A DNA stretch of 35,562 bases. It comes from Apostichopus leukothele. Its lineage: Eukaryota > Echinodermata > Holothuroidea > Aspidochirotida > Stichopodidae. A program made the translations under genes and the position numbers. The stretch spans positions 806,369 to 841,930 of the forward strand of contig JAAAKB020000013.1 in NCBI GenBank assembly GCA_010014835.2. The letters are read 5' to 3'. Every line of letters begins with the position of its first letter. Position 1 is the stretch's first letter. Below, one piece after another: positions 1 to 11,000 of this stretch. The notes under the pieces are model-generated. The model had not been told where the DNA came from and ran no database searches. It worked only from the letters and a program-made list of their open reading frames with translations.

Positions 1-104
1 AACGGTATGCCGACGTTTTTATAACACCACATTTAACGTTATAAAAACATATTTTAGAGGCTCTTTTACAAATGTTATGATAACGTTTGTGACGACTCGA
101 GTCG
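1..104. repeat. Nested palindromic sequence at the left edge
   Basis: Three self-complementary elements lie in a row. An 11-bp inverted repeat, GTTTTTATAAC at 15-25, pairs with 38-48 across a 12-nt loop. A near-perfect 23-bp palindrome at 68-90 has arms ACAAATGTTAT and ATAACGTTTGT with one mismatch. A perfect 12-bp palindrome, CGACTCGAGTCG, is at 93-104. This could be the end of a foldback or MITE-like DNA element cut by the window edge. No coding potential is visible, and the family is not identified. Confidence 0.5.
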
Positions 105-260
105 CATCATTTTGTAACTTGAGACTTGACTTGGACATGAAATAGGTGACTTGAACTTGATTTGATATTTGCCCTTTAAAACTTGAGATTGGACTTGTGA
201 CGTGCTCTCATGGACTTGATGAGACGTGATTTGGCTATACAACCGACCATTTTTGGCCGA
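105..260. repeat. Degenerate GACTTGA minisatellite
   Basis: Short words such as ACTTGAGACTTGACTTGGAC and variants of GACTTGA recur about every 10 bp. This looks like a decayed minisatellite. It also generates a spurious minus-strand open frame. Confidence 0.55.
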
Positions 261-1600
261 ACTTGAAACCAGGCTCCAACACAAGTTTAGATTCCTCTGT
301 CGGAGCTATAGCTTCGAGTTAGAAGAAAACAGTGCACGTATACAGCTGTCTATACTGTCTGCGTGGATTTTCGTTACTATTCGTTACAATTAAGGGGGGG
401 GGGGGGGTGTAAACCAGGAACACTTAAGTGTATCAACCCAAGCATAACTAGGCTACTCAACCTCGCTTGATATTAGCAAATGATAACTTGTTTAGTGACG
501 GTGTAGCCGTACATTTGTGAGCCTGCGACGTATAGTTTACGCCACGCAAGTTGGGGATTTTAAAAGACAACCAGGCATTGCTCAGAAAAATGAAGTGTTG
601 ATTGCAAAACTACAGGCTATACTCATAGCTCCCAACTTTTCCTGATGCAAATGGCTCGCCATCATGTGTGATCTACAAAATGCAGAAGTGGTATAAAGGG
701 ATGGGCCGACTCAAGCTCACCGTTTCGGTAAAAAAAAAAAAGGTATATTTTGAGACCCAGTATATGTAAAATGGTGCCATGAAGGCCTAGGATGGTTTTA
801 TAAATTTCCGTAATAATGTCTCATTTTACATTAAATTCGTAAAAAAAAACGCGCCTCTTACGTGAACTTTTTAAATTGCATTTTAATGCTGTGACACGAA
901 AGTCAAGAAAATGCGGGATATTTACTGGTGTGCGAGTCGGCGGGTTTGCGACATCTAATGCGGGACTAATTACCCGCCAGGTGTGGGTCACTTGATAGTT
1001 CAGTGCTATTGAAAGCAAAAGTTTGTTGCCGCGAGCAAAAATTGAGGGTTTGGACGGCAATGCTCCACCTCAAGACTTCCTCTAAAGGCTAAACGGTACA
1101 ATTACAGGTAACCGTGCAGAACAAGCTAATTGTCCAGTTTTCCAACCCAATCTAGTAGCGCCTCGATCATGGGGTATAGTAGCCTACGCACGGTACTAGG
1201 CACCATTATACTTTGAAGAAACTACCGTTAATCAAAGTTGTCATAATTCACAACAAAGCGTAATAAACGCTATGTGTGGCTGATAAATAGTTCCAAAACG
1301 TGCTCTAAACAGCATCGACTATAGAGCCAGGATCAGCGGGGCGAAGGGACTACAATCAACCATTGATAAACTCGGTGTCCATGTGGGTGTGTCGTTTTCT
1401 TATGTGCTTCCCCGTACGATCATTCCTGAATTCATCCCCTAGTAACTCAAACTACGAGAAATCGGTTACATTCACTACCTTCTCAGTGACTCCATGTCAG
1501 TAGTAGGACATGTCACTAAGCTACATGTATCAGTCAGCATAGTATTTGATTATTCTCATTTCAGGTAGAGAATCTTAGTTTTAGTTGTAGCGGCTTAGGT
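261..1600. other. Upstream non-coding DNA
   Basis: No convincing gene is seen on either strand. The stretch includes a 14-base poly-G tract at 394-407 and short A tracts. A 79-codon minus-strand open frame at 821-1060 has no family I recognise and no splice context, so I do not call it a gene. Distal HCFC1 regulatory sequence could lie here but cannot be shown. Confidence 0.5.
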
Positions 1601-1607
1601 TTATTTT

Positions 1608-1680
1608 TTCTCTATGCGGATGTTTTTAAAAGTGATGAGGCGTAAAAACATCCTCTTTCACTACTATGTCGTATAGAGAA
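1608..1680. repeat. Imperfect hairpin about 200 bp upstream of HCFC1
   Basis: Outer arms TTCTCTAT (1608-1615) and ATAGAGAA (1673-1680) and inner arms GGATGTTTTTA (1618-1628) and TAAAAACATCC (1643-1653) are mutually complementary. The right arm has an extra bulge of about 19 nt. The function is unknown. It may be a decayed foldback element. Confidence 0.5.
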
Positions 1681-1819
1681 GTGTCAAAATTCTGTAAAAG
1701 TTCAAGTTGAGTTATTCAAGTTTCTTATATTATTTATAAATAATAAATCTGATTTATTAAAAGTATTTTTAAAATTAATTCAATATTAAAAGCATTAAAT
1801 AAATTCTTTAAGACATAAA

Positions 1820-1827
1820 CACGTGAC
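1820..1827. promoter_or_regulatory. E-box CACGTGAC
   Basis: The sequence CACGTGAC is the USF/MYC/TFE-type E-box core. It lies 52 bp upstream of the HCFC1 start codon, next to the ZNF143-like site. A single 8-mer is weak evidence on its own. Its position in a cluster of housekeeping-promoter motifs raises confidence. Confidence 0.45.
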
Positions 1828-1851
1828 AAGATACGGGGACTTGTTCGAGGC

Positions 1852-1869
1852 CGATGTGCATTGTGGGTA
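1852..1869 (-). promoter_or_regulatory. ZNF143/THAP11 (Staf, SBS)-type site
   Basis: The minus strand reads TACCCACAATGCACATCG. I recall the Staf/ZNF143 consensus as YWCCCRNMATSCMYYRCR, and this sequence agrees at 16 of 18 positions, including the CCCACAATGCA core. The site ends 9 bp before the start codon. In vertebrates, ZNF143 and THAP11 sites recruit HCF-1 itself, so its presence in the HCFC1 promoter suggests autoregulation. That function is an inference. Confidence 0.6.
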
Positions 1870-1874
1870 ATAAA

Positions 1875-1889
1875 CATCATGGCGGCTCC
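1875..1889 (+). promoter_or_regulatory. YY1-like motif overlapping the HCFC1 start codon
   Basis: The ATGGCGGC core coincides with the HCFC1 initiator codon, which is a common placement for YY1 sites just downstream of transcription starts. The same bases give a good Kozak context: A at -3 and G at +4. YY1 is a known partner of HCF-1 and BAP1 in vertebrates. Confidence 0.45.
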
Positions 1890-2038
1890 CATACTGAAAT
1901 GGAAGCGGGCTACAGGTACGACTGGCCCTTGTCCTAGGCCTCGCCATGGACATCGTGCCGTTGCCATCAAAGACCTAATGGTTGTGTTCGGCGGTGGGAA
2001 TGAGGGAATCGTGGATGAACTTCACGTTTACAACACAG
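1879..2038 (+). CDS. HCFC1: HCFC1 exon 1: start and kelch repeat 1
   Basis: This exon encodes residues 1-53, from [13 protein letters not shown] through [17 protein letters not shown] to VDELHVYNT, and ends in phase 1 before GTACAA. The amino end is shorter than in human HCF-1, which has about 10 further residues. Upstream in-frame sequence contains no ATG before a stop. Confidence 0.93.
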
Positions 2039-5000
2039 GTACAATTTGAAATTTTGCTATGTTCAACCTTTTCCAATATGGCGCCCTTTGTTGTTATTAC
2101 ATTTTTCTGCAGACGCCTTAACGATTTTACTGAATTTCTTTCGTTGACACGGATTGGTGGTCCCCATATGATTCCTTGTAATGGCATTGATTAATTGTGA
2201 TAATTTTGTGTTGCTAAGTTTTTCGAGGATTTAAATATTCCATCTTAAAATCTTTTCCAAAATGGCCGCCTCCAGTGCTAAAGCCAATTTACTAATGATA
2301 ACAAACTGTTAGGATGCCGGTGATACCGTACTGTAGCTATAGCCTAAGTTAAGTTATACCCTATACTGTAGTCTAATGCCGAACTACTTTGCAACATTTG
2401 AAAACCATCTTTCGTTAAATGTGCTGTTGTGTTATGAACGAAACAGCAAAAAAAAAGAAGTTTAATTGTTTCATTATCATTGGTAAGTTCAATGATATTT
2501 TTTTTGCAGCAATTTGGTGTCGTTTTCTAAATTTTTCGTATCTTGGCCTAAGCTGCTGCCTAACGTATTAACGTAAGATGGGCTATGAGAGAGTACGGCT
2601 TAGGCTATTTTTCTTTTATTCCTCAAAGGGGGCAAAAGAATTTTATGAGATGGTGTTGGCGTGTGTGTGTTTGTAACACCTGCTTGTAAAAACTGTTATT
2701 CTTAAAGTTCATCGTGGGTTAATTTAATACTTCATATGTGGATCCATCTTAATACCTATTGAAACAAGAACCCCCTTCTCTGAAGTTCAAGGGTCATTTA
2801 AAGTTAACAGTGGTCAAAGTCTGAAAACTTTGGGATCCTGTCCCTCTCATACTTGGCTGGCTTATTCCAATTTTAAAGAGAGGTGGTGTTTACAACTCTG
2901 GGTTAGTTGTATTGTTATCTCAATATTACCGGGAGTGGGAAAACAACCGGTTATTACCTTGGTTTCAGTAGCATTCCCGGGAATCAAGGCCATAATAAAA
3001 ATATCTTTGTATTACTATTTGAAAGAAAAGAAAACATGTTTATTTCTGGTGTCTGTGTTGATAGTTTGATTAACATTCTGATCAATTTACGTACTGGCCT
3101 ATCTGACCATTAACGAATCAACTTTTCACATAGTAATTTGGATCTAGGCTACACCAAATATCTAACATTACTTGGGCTGATCATGTTGCGGGACCTCAAA
3201 GTTATCCTGAAATTTTCGTTATTTATTCTTCCTTCATTTTGTCGTGGCCCTCAACAGCCTAAGTGTGCACACCCGTCAGCAGATCAACACAGTTAAAGGA
3301 GTGCCGTTCAAATATGGAGATGTTCTGTTCAATTTTTGTGGGACTGTTCCACTAAATTTGACATAAGGGGTTGGTCAAATGAGCTGTCTAAGAATACAAT
3401 GGTCAAGTTTTGTTGCTTTGAAAGTGTGCAAGTACACAATGCGCGGAGAGGGCCTAGGCTTTACAGTACAGTGTTAAAGTAAAAGAATGTAGTTGTTCAA
3501 AACTTTCCCGAGCAGGAATAGTAACAAATTTTACACTTAAACATATCAAGATTAAAGTTAATATCACCAAATGATGAAATTACAGAAGCATATAAATTCT
3601 TGGCTCCCTTCCATTCATTCGAATAAAAATGCAACTGCAAATGGAAAAGGATGTTAGCGACTTTTATGAATTTCCAGACGGTACTATGGTAAAGGACCAG
3701 ACCTGGCAGACCAGGTAGTTAATTTCGGTCAGGTACCCACCCGTTCCCATTGCTACACAACATCATCCAAAATTTTGTATATATGTCCCCAGCATAGCTA
3801 GTATCCTGACTGGTTTTCAGCTAATACACATTATTCTGTATGAGGATATGTAGTCAGGATGTTGTCAAAACTATATGAGATAAATTATTGTCAATCTTAC
3901 CAAACCATGTAATTTTCTCGCATTGTTAGATACCTGTCAATCCACCCAAGAGATCTACTGTTACAATTATTTGGCTGCTTGTGATTATTGAGATATTAAC
4001 TATTTACTCAAATTGTATCTGACAAACTGTTATTTGGCATGATATTCAAGTCTGTGATGTACAGTAGTTGCCCAATTTCATCTTTTAAGGTCGTTATTTG
4101 GTGGACTGCAAGTAGCAAATTATGTTATCAGGTACCTTGGCGTTCCTGTAATACCTGCATATGTTGCCACTAGATTTATTCAATTTTGTCACAAAGTCAA
4201 GCTCTAAAGTAAAATTTTCAATGTGCACATTTGTTGAGCAGTGAGTGACTAATTTTTGCTGTTGTTTCTGTGTGTAAAGTATGTGCTGAGTTTTACTTTC
4301 CAAAACGATTATTCTTAGAGTGCTTGATTGTCTGATCGCTACTTAAATTTTGAAAAATTCCTCCTGGCTGTAACTTTGTGTTGATGAAATGGTGCTTCAT
4401 ATTATAATATTGGTCAGAAGGATGCAAACATAAAAAGGAATGACCGTAATAGTGCCAGTTCTTTAACTATAGGAATTGTTGCCTCTTTTCCATAGCTACA
4501 AACCAGTGGTTTGTTCCTGCAGTGAGGGGAGACATACCTCCAGGCTGCGCTGCTTACGGCTTTGTCTCAGATGGCACCAGGCTCTTCATATTTGGTGGAA
4601 TGGTTGAATATGGGAAGTACTCTAATGAGCTATATGAACTACAAGCAAGTCGCTGGGAATGGAAGAGGCTTAAACCCAGGTCACCTAAAGTTGGACCAGT
4701 TCCTTGTCCTAGACTTGGACATACCTTTACTCTGGTGGGAAGTAAAGCCTACCTATTTGGTGGGCTAGCCAATGACAGTGATGACCCAAAAAATAATATT
4801 CCAAGGTAAGACATCCAACCATATATTTATCGATATACAAATGGGAAACTGCACTGTGAAATGCTAAGGGAACTCTATAAGAAACCTTGTCTTCATTTGC
4901 AATCCCCTCATTTAAGGACTAATAGTGGCTAGAGGGGAGGAGGTGCCATATACAGGTGTTACTAGCTACTTTTCTCAGTATGCAGTTGATATAGCCAGAG

Positions 5001-8000
5001 GTATCCATTTTGAAGAATTTTATGAGAGAAAGTAATGGAAGTATGTAGTAGGTCTTGACAGTTTTTACATTGCAAAAGTCTTTACTTCCATATTTGTCTT
5101 CATAAACAGATACTTAAATGACCTTTACACCTTGGAGCTTAGATCAGGATATCCTAATCTATCATGGGACCTCCCAGAGGTCCATGGCACACTTCCACCA
5201 GCAAGAGAGTCTCATACATGTGTGTCCTATAATGGCAGGGATGGAAAAAGCCCAAGATTAATTGTTTATGGAGGTATGAGTGGCTGTCGACTTGGTGATC
5301 TCTGGCAACTCAATATTGGTAAGTTAGTTGCTATGTACAGTAAGTCTCATCCTTGCACATAGACATGTTTGACAGATATTTGTTTACTTCTTGCAGAAAG
5401 CAGCAAAAAGGATCTATCATAATCATGCAATTGTGATGATGTGTGTTTGTGTATGTTCATGTTTGTGACGCTTGCTTGTAAATACAAAACTTCGAAAAGG
5501 GTGGGATGTTTTTATGTCATATGAGGCATGTGGATTCATCTTTGTGTGTTCTGTACAATTTTTTTCATGGAAGCCAAAGTTAGTCTGAGGTCACTGGAGG
5601 TCAATAGGATCACCTCCTTTGTAAAGTTTTGGTTAACTTCATAGTCAGTGTGGAGGTCCACCTTGATGAGTAATATAAGCTGTCATTTCTGATGGAGGTC
5701 CAAGGTCATTTGAGGTTAACTCTAAAAGGAGACTGGATTAACTTCGTACATAATTTGTGGATCCATATTACTAATGACAAAATTCGAATTACTGTTATAT
5801 GATATGCATATGTTGCCAACTAGATTTATGCAAATTTGTCACAAATTCCAATTGATTGTTCTAGAGGTCAATGGTCATTTGAGGTCATCAGCTGTTAATG
5901 TCTCAAAACATAGTAAATTAAGTTGCTATCAAAGAAGAGCTTGAATTAACTTTATGTTAGTGTGTGTATCCACTTTACTCAATTCAAAAATTTTGTTGGT
6001 TGTTGAACAGTTGAAGGTCATATGAGGTCCCCAGAGGTTGAAGTGTGAAAATTTTGTAAGCTTGCGTACTCCTAAATTAAAACTTGGATGAATCTCATTC
6101 TTGATATGTGGATCCACTTGAATAATTACAAGAACCTTATCAAATGTTGTACATGTAGATGTTAAAGGTCATTTGAGGTCACCAGAGGTCAAAGTCTGAA
6201 AGTGAAGTAAACATGGTATATCCAAAAGGGCAGCTTAGATGATCTTCATATAGGACATGTAGATTTGCTTTAGAAAGTACAAATGACCTTTTTGTGGTTG
6301 TACAGATCATTTGAGGTCAGTAGGGGTCAAAGTATAAAAGTCAAATTGAAGCTTCATACTTGGTATGTGGATTTGCTTAAATATTTACAAGAATGTTTTC
6401 TGCGAAGGTCAAAGGTCAGTTGAGATCAATAGAAAGTTCACATGAATTGAAGAATCTTGCCGATCATGAGTGAACTAAGTGGATGCTTTTCTCTCATGTA
6501 CTCTTTCCTCATTCTTCATTGGTTAGATGCAATGACATGGATCAGACCTGATGTGCATGGTCCTGTGCCTCTTCCTCGGAGCTTGCATTCTGCAACCACT
6601 ATTGGAAATAGGTGAGTTTGGTCAGACCCACTGAAGACTTAGAATACTGCAAAGTTAGTGACTATTTGGTAAATTGTGTGTTCCAATGAGAAGTACCATA
6701 AAGTGAAAAATATTAATAATAATTTTGCTGACACTCGCTTCCACATTGTCACAGTTTTACAACATGCCACTGAATCTTGGAATCAGTCTTTATTTCTTCT
6801 CCCTAATCACAGTTCATCTCTCACTAATCTATTGTGGTAGTTTTTTTTTCTTAACCGTTAAATTAACATATTAAGTTTCGCAATTTTTCTGATGCATATT
6901 TTGGTTTCCATCTTTGCACAGAATGTTCGTGTTCGGTGGATGGGTTCCACTAGTTATGGATGATGTAAAAGTGGCAGCCCATGAGAAGGAATGGAAATGC
7001 ACAAACACGCTGGCATCTCTCAATCTAGGTGAGTCTTTAGAGCCTCTGTTTTCAAGTAAAACTGTAATGTTATATGTTATTCTAGACATACATCCATTTT
7101 CAAGCCAAAATATGCACTGCATATCATGCTGGACATATTGTAAAGGGAGTGAAATTTTTCACAAAAAATGTAGGCACTTAATATCAATGAAGTGGCTGTT
7201 CCAGCGCACCATTAGACCATGAAGAGATATTATATTCATAATCTAACATGGAGAATAATTTCACATTTTGAAGGCTCTGACCTTTGTCTCATTAAGTATT
7301 CAAATTGCATAGCAATCAGTCCTGTCTACATATCATTTAGCTGTGTGATACCGAGCATTACCGGCTTAATTATCCCCTGTTTGAAAATTGGGAATCAACC
7401 ATGATTGCATATTTATTTATCATCATCTTATTGAATAATGTTGTAAATACATCACTGGTTTGGCTTCATATATTACCCTAAGTCTACAATATAGTGGAGT
7501 AGTGCTCACATATCAGGCATCTATGAATTTGTTGTTGTAATCCTATTTACACAAATGTTTTCCGCGATCTATATCATCAATCACTTCATATGTTCAACGA
7601 AATATTGTCTCGTTTGCTTAATTAATGCATCTTAAATCTCTCAGAAACTATGACTTGGGAACCATTATCGATGGAAGTCTTTGAAGATGCCATTCCAAGG
7701 GCCAGAGCAGGCCACTGCTCTGTCAACATCCATACTAGGCTGTACGTCTGGAGTGGGAGAGACGGCTATCGCAAAGCATGGAATAATCAGGTCAGTCAGA
7801 GGAATAGGTTGCTGTTTCACTGAGTTTGGGATGTGCTACAAAGAAGAAATGATTTGTGACACAGCACTCCCTCAGCATCAGATGAGTGGTTGGGTTGGAG
7901 GTACATTCGAGGGGTTGAAAAATTGACAAATTCGAAGAAAATAAGTGATGAAGAGTGTCAGTAGGCTTGGTAATAATTGTTGAGAACAGGTCACATACAT

Positions 8001-11000
8001 GTTTGAATTTTAAAATTACAAGAAGACAGGATCTGAAATGTGAAGAAAGTTTGAAAGACTTGTAACATCTTGTTGATGGCTTTTAAAGAGATTTTGATGT
8101 TTCATTCAGAAATTATAAGTAAAAGTTGTGTGCAGACTTAATCATGTTTTGAATGTCTCAAGAAAATCGTCATGTTATGATACTGTGAGTGTTTGTAATA
8201 TACTACTACAACCACTAAGCTGTCGTTAAAATGCCGCATTTGAGCCGTTAATCCTCTCGTCATTGAATACACTAGAATAGAAATTACTCATCACCATAAA
8301 TAACATTAAAAAAATGCTTAAACTTTGAGAATGATTAACCCAGCACCTAGGACAGTTTTACATCAGGATTACCAAGTACAGCTTTCTATAAATAATGGTT
8401 AACACTACTAGTTATTGCCTGTACTCTAAATACATTGGAATTGATTTAACTAGTTGTAAAACTTGGAATTTCTAGAGAAGATTGCATAGTTTGTATTGGT
8501 TAAACCTCATAGGAAACAGTTACAAAACACAGCCAGATATTTATATACTGTAGAGATCAACATGTTCTAATATGTTAACCCCATACATCTTCACAGGTTT
8601 GTTGCAAAGACCTGTGGTACTTGGAAACCGAGAAACCACCAGCGCCATCAAGGGTTCAACTCATTCGAGCCAGCACAAACACTTTAGAGGTTTCCTGGGG
8701 TAATGTTCCCACAGGTAAGATCTTTGAATTGATAAAGTTCAAACAAATTTACAGCTTCCAATATTATATATGGAGTTTGTTACCCATGAAATGCCCTATG
8801 TAGTGTAAATGCCTTATGTAGTGTAAATGCCCTATGTAGTGTAAATGCCCTATGTAGTGTAAATGCCCTATGTAGTGTTAATGCCCTATGTAGTGTTAAT
8901 GCCCTATGTATTGTATGCTATACATCTTTTTTGCTTGTGGAACAATTTGACAACTCTGCTCTGTGATTGCCATAAATAAATTGTTTTCTGCATTAGGTAT
9001 ATTTTTCCACATACTATTTATTTTGTTATTGTTTGTAGCGGATGTGTACCTACTGCAGCTGCAGAAATATGACATGCCTGGACAAACATCTTCCTCGAGT
9101 GCCGGGCTGCCAGTCACACCTGGAGCCTCACCTATCAAAGTGAACCAGAATGCTAAATCTCTTGGTTAGTTTTCACATTCTAAAGATTTTCCAAGCATCT
9201 ATTCATCTATATTTTTCAGCAGATAATAGTTGTCTCTAGTTTGCCGCACGACGGAAGGATAAAAATTTGTTTGAAATCAATCGTTTTATATCATTTCTAT
9301 TCCAGGAAGCACTAAGCCAACAATAGGAACAGGGACATCATCAACTGCTGCAGTAAGTAGAAAAAAAAACATTTTGAGGAATCTTGGGGTGCTGTTATGT
9401 CTGTAACCAGGCAAAGAAACTTAGCTTAGTGATAATGTGAAGGACCAGCCTATTGGTAGATACGATTACATAACATTTATGCTGGGGAATATGTCTTGGT
9501 AGATTTGTAAAATTAAGAAGGGAAAAAGCAATCATTTTTACAGTGTGATAGTTACATCACTCGAGAGGCTGTAAGCTCATATTATTTTTTCGTCATTTGT
9601 GCCCATCCATACTTTTAAAGCTGTTTTATTTTCTTCCTAAGTTTGGGAGCAAAGTTTATGTTCCTCCAATAGAAATGACACTGTTAATAGTCAGTGATAC
9701 TAAATCTAGTACTTTAAAAGAGCTTTTAATTAAAAAATGCAGTTAGGACTGTGCTTCTTATGATGTTACATTTTATGAAAAAAGGTCACCATGCCGTTAA
9801 GGATCCAAACCCCCTATGTCTCTCTTGAAATCGGCTCATTCTTTTACTTTCCTCCAGGGAATGAGCGGGATTGCAGCCCTAGCTGAAGCAGCTGCTGCTA
9901 CACAGAAGATCCGACAACCTGTAATCAACACCGGTACGGGTACAGCGGTCATCTCTCCTATTCAGAGCCCTGGATTGACCATTGTTTCAAGAGCTCTGAC
10001 GGGCACCACTGGTCTTCTGTCACCAGGCATAGGACAACAAGCAGGCAAGGGTAAAGTGATCAAACCCATCAATGTGATATCTCCCAACCAAGTACAACCG
10101 GGCTTAGCCAATACAGGGAACTTGAAGCCAGTCATTGTCCAGCAGAAGCCCTTGACTCCTGGAGCTAAGACGGTTACTGTAGTTCAAACTGTAAGCTGTT
10201 TTACCTTACCATTTTAATCACACATATGAAATGTGACTTGAGATAGTAGAGAATGTATACATAGCATACAATATCATTCTCGACCATGCATTTGAAGTTT
10301 GGGCAACATCACTCTACAAGTTACATTAATGCCTTATGTGTCATATAGGAACAATGATAACATTTATAGTAACCTGTAAAGTTTGGTACACGTGTGGATT
10401 ATTTGCTTTGAAATATATTTTAAATAAATTCTGTTGGAACCAATGCAATCGATAGTTTACCTGGCAGATACGATTTCAATAGTAAAAACGATGCTCTCGA
10501 TCATTTACCAAGCATCCATGATTGAATGTATGTAACTCCCTTAAAGTGACAGAGGATATTATGAGTTCTCCGTTTCTTAGTGTTCAGGTAATTATCAGTT
10601 TCTGTGACATTAAATGTCAGCATTTATATAGTACGTAGAAAGAATTGTTAAGCTGATGTGAAAGAGAGTTTATGTAGGAATTATTTTTTCCTTCTTTCTT
10701 TGAAATCAGTTTATATCAGTTCTTGAAGTTAACAATTTAAGGGATCAGTTTTATGAAGTGATCAATTTTACGTAGATACTCCAGACTTATTCCATTATAT
10801 GGACAAAAACAATTCCCTGTAGCTTCTGAAGCATGTCAGCTTATGTTTTCTTTACAGATTCCAAAGGGTACAGCTGTACAGGCCAAACCATTCACTTCTC
10901 CAACAATAAATCCAGTCAACGCAAGCAGTCAGCTGGTGACATCCAGGTCTCCGCTCCAAGGAACGACCATTGTGAAGCTTGTCAGCACTACGCAAGCAAT

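Larger units (their letters stand above)
2039..4495 (+). other. HCFC1 intron 1
   Basis: This 2.46-kb intron has the donor GTACAA and the acceptor TCCATAG. It contains two YY1-like motifs near its 5' end (2073-2086 and 2257-2270) and one copy of an AGGTCA-type repeat at about 2640-2830. No coding exon is seen. The open frames here are short and unrecognised. Confidence 0.85.
5319..6526 (+). other. HCFC1 intron 3
   Basis: This 1.2-kb intron has the donor GTAAGT and the acceptor TGGTTAG. It is mostly filled by an AGGTCA-rich tandem repeat at 5439-6430. No exon is seen inside it. Confidence 0.88.

Noticed and set aside
821-1060. 79-codon minus-strand open frame upstream of HCFC1
   Set aside because: I considered a divergent gene sharing the HCFC1 promoter. 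The sequence matches no family I know, and no start or splice context supports it.
2073-2270. CArG-box (SRF) reading of CCAATATGG and CCAAAATGG
   Set aside because: Both have five rather than six A/T bases between CC and GG, so they do not fit the CArG consensus. The YY1 reading fits better.
7791-7926. Open reading continuing from HCFC1 exon 6 into intron 6
   Set aside because: Human-like sequence stops exactly at NNQ before GTCAGTC and resumes at 8597 with VCCKDLW, so the extension is intronic.
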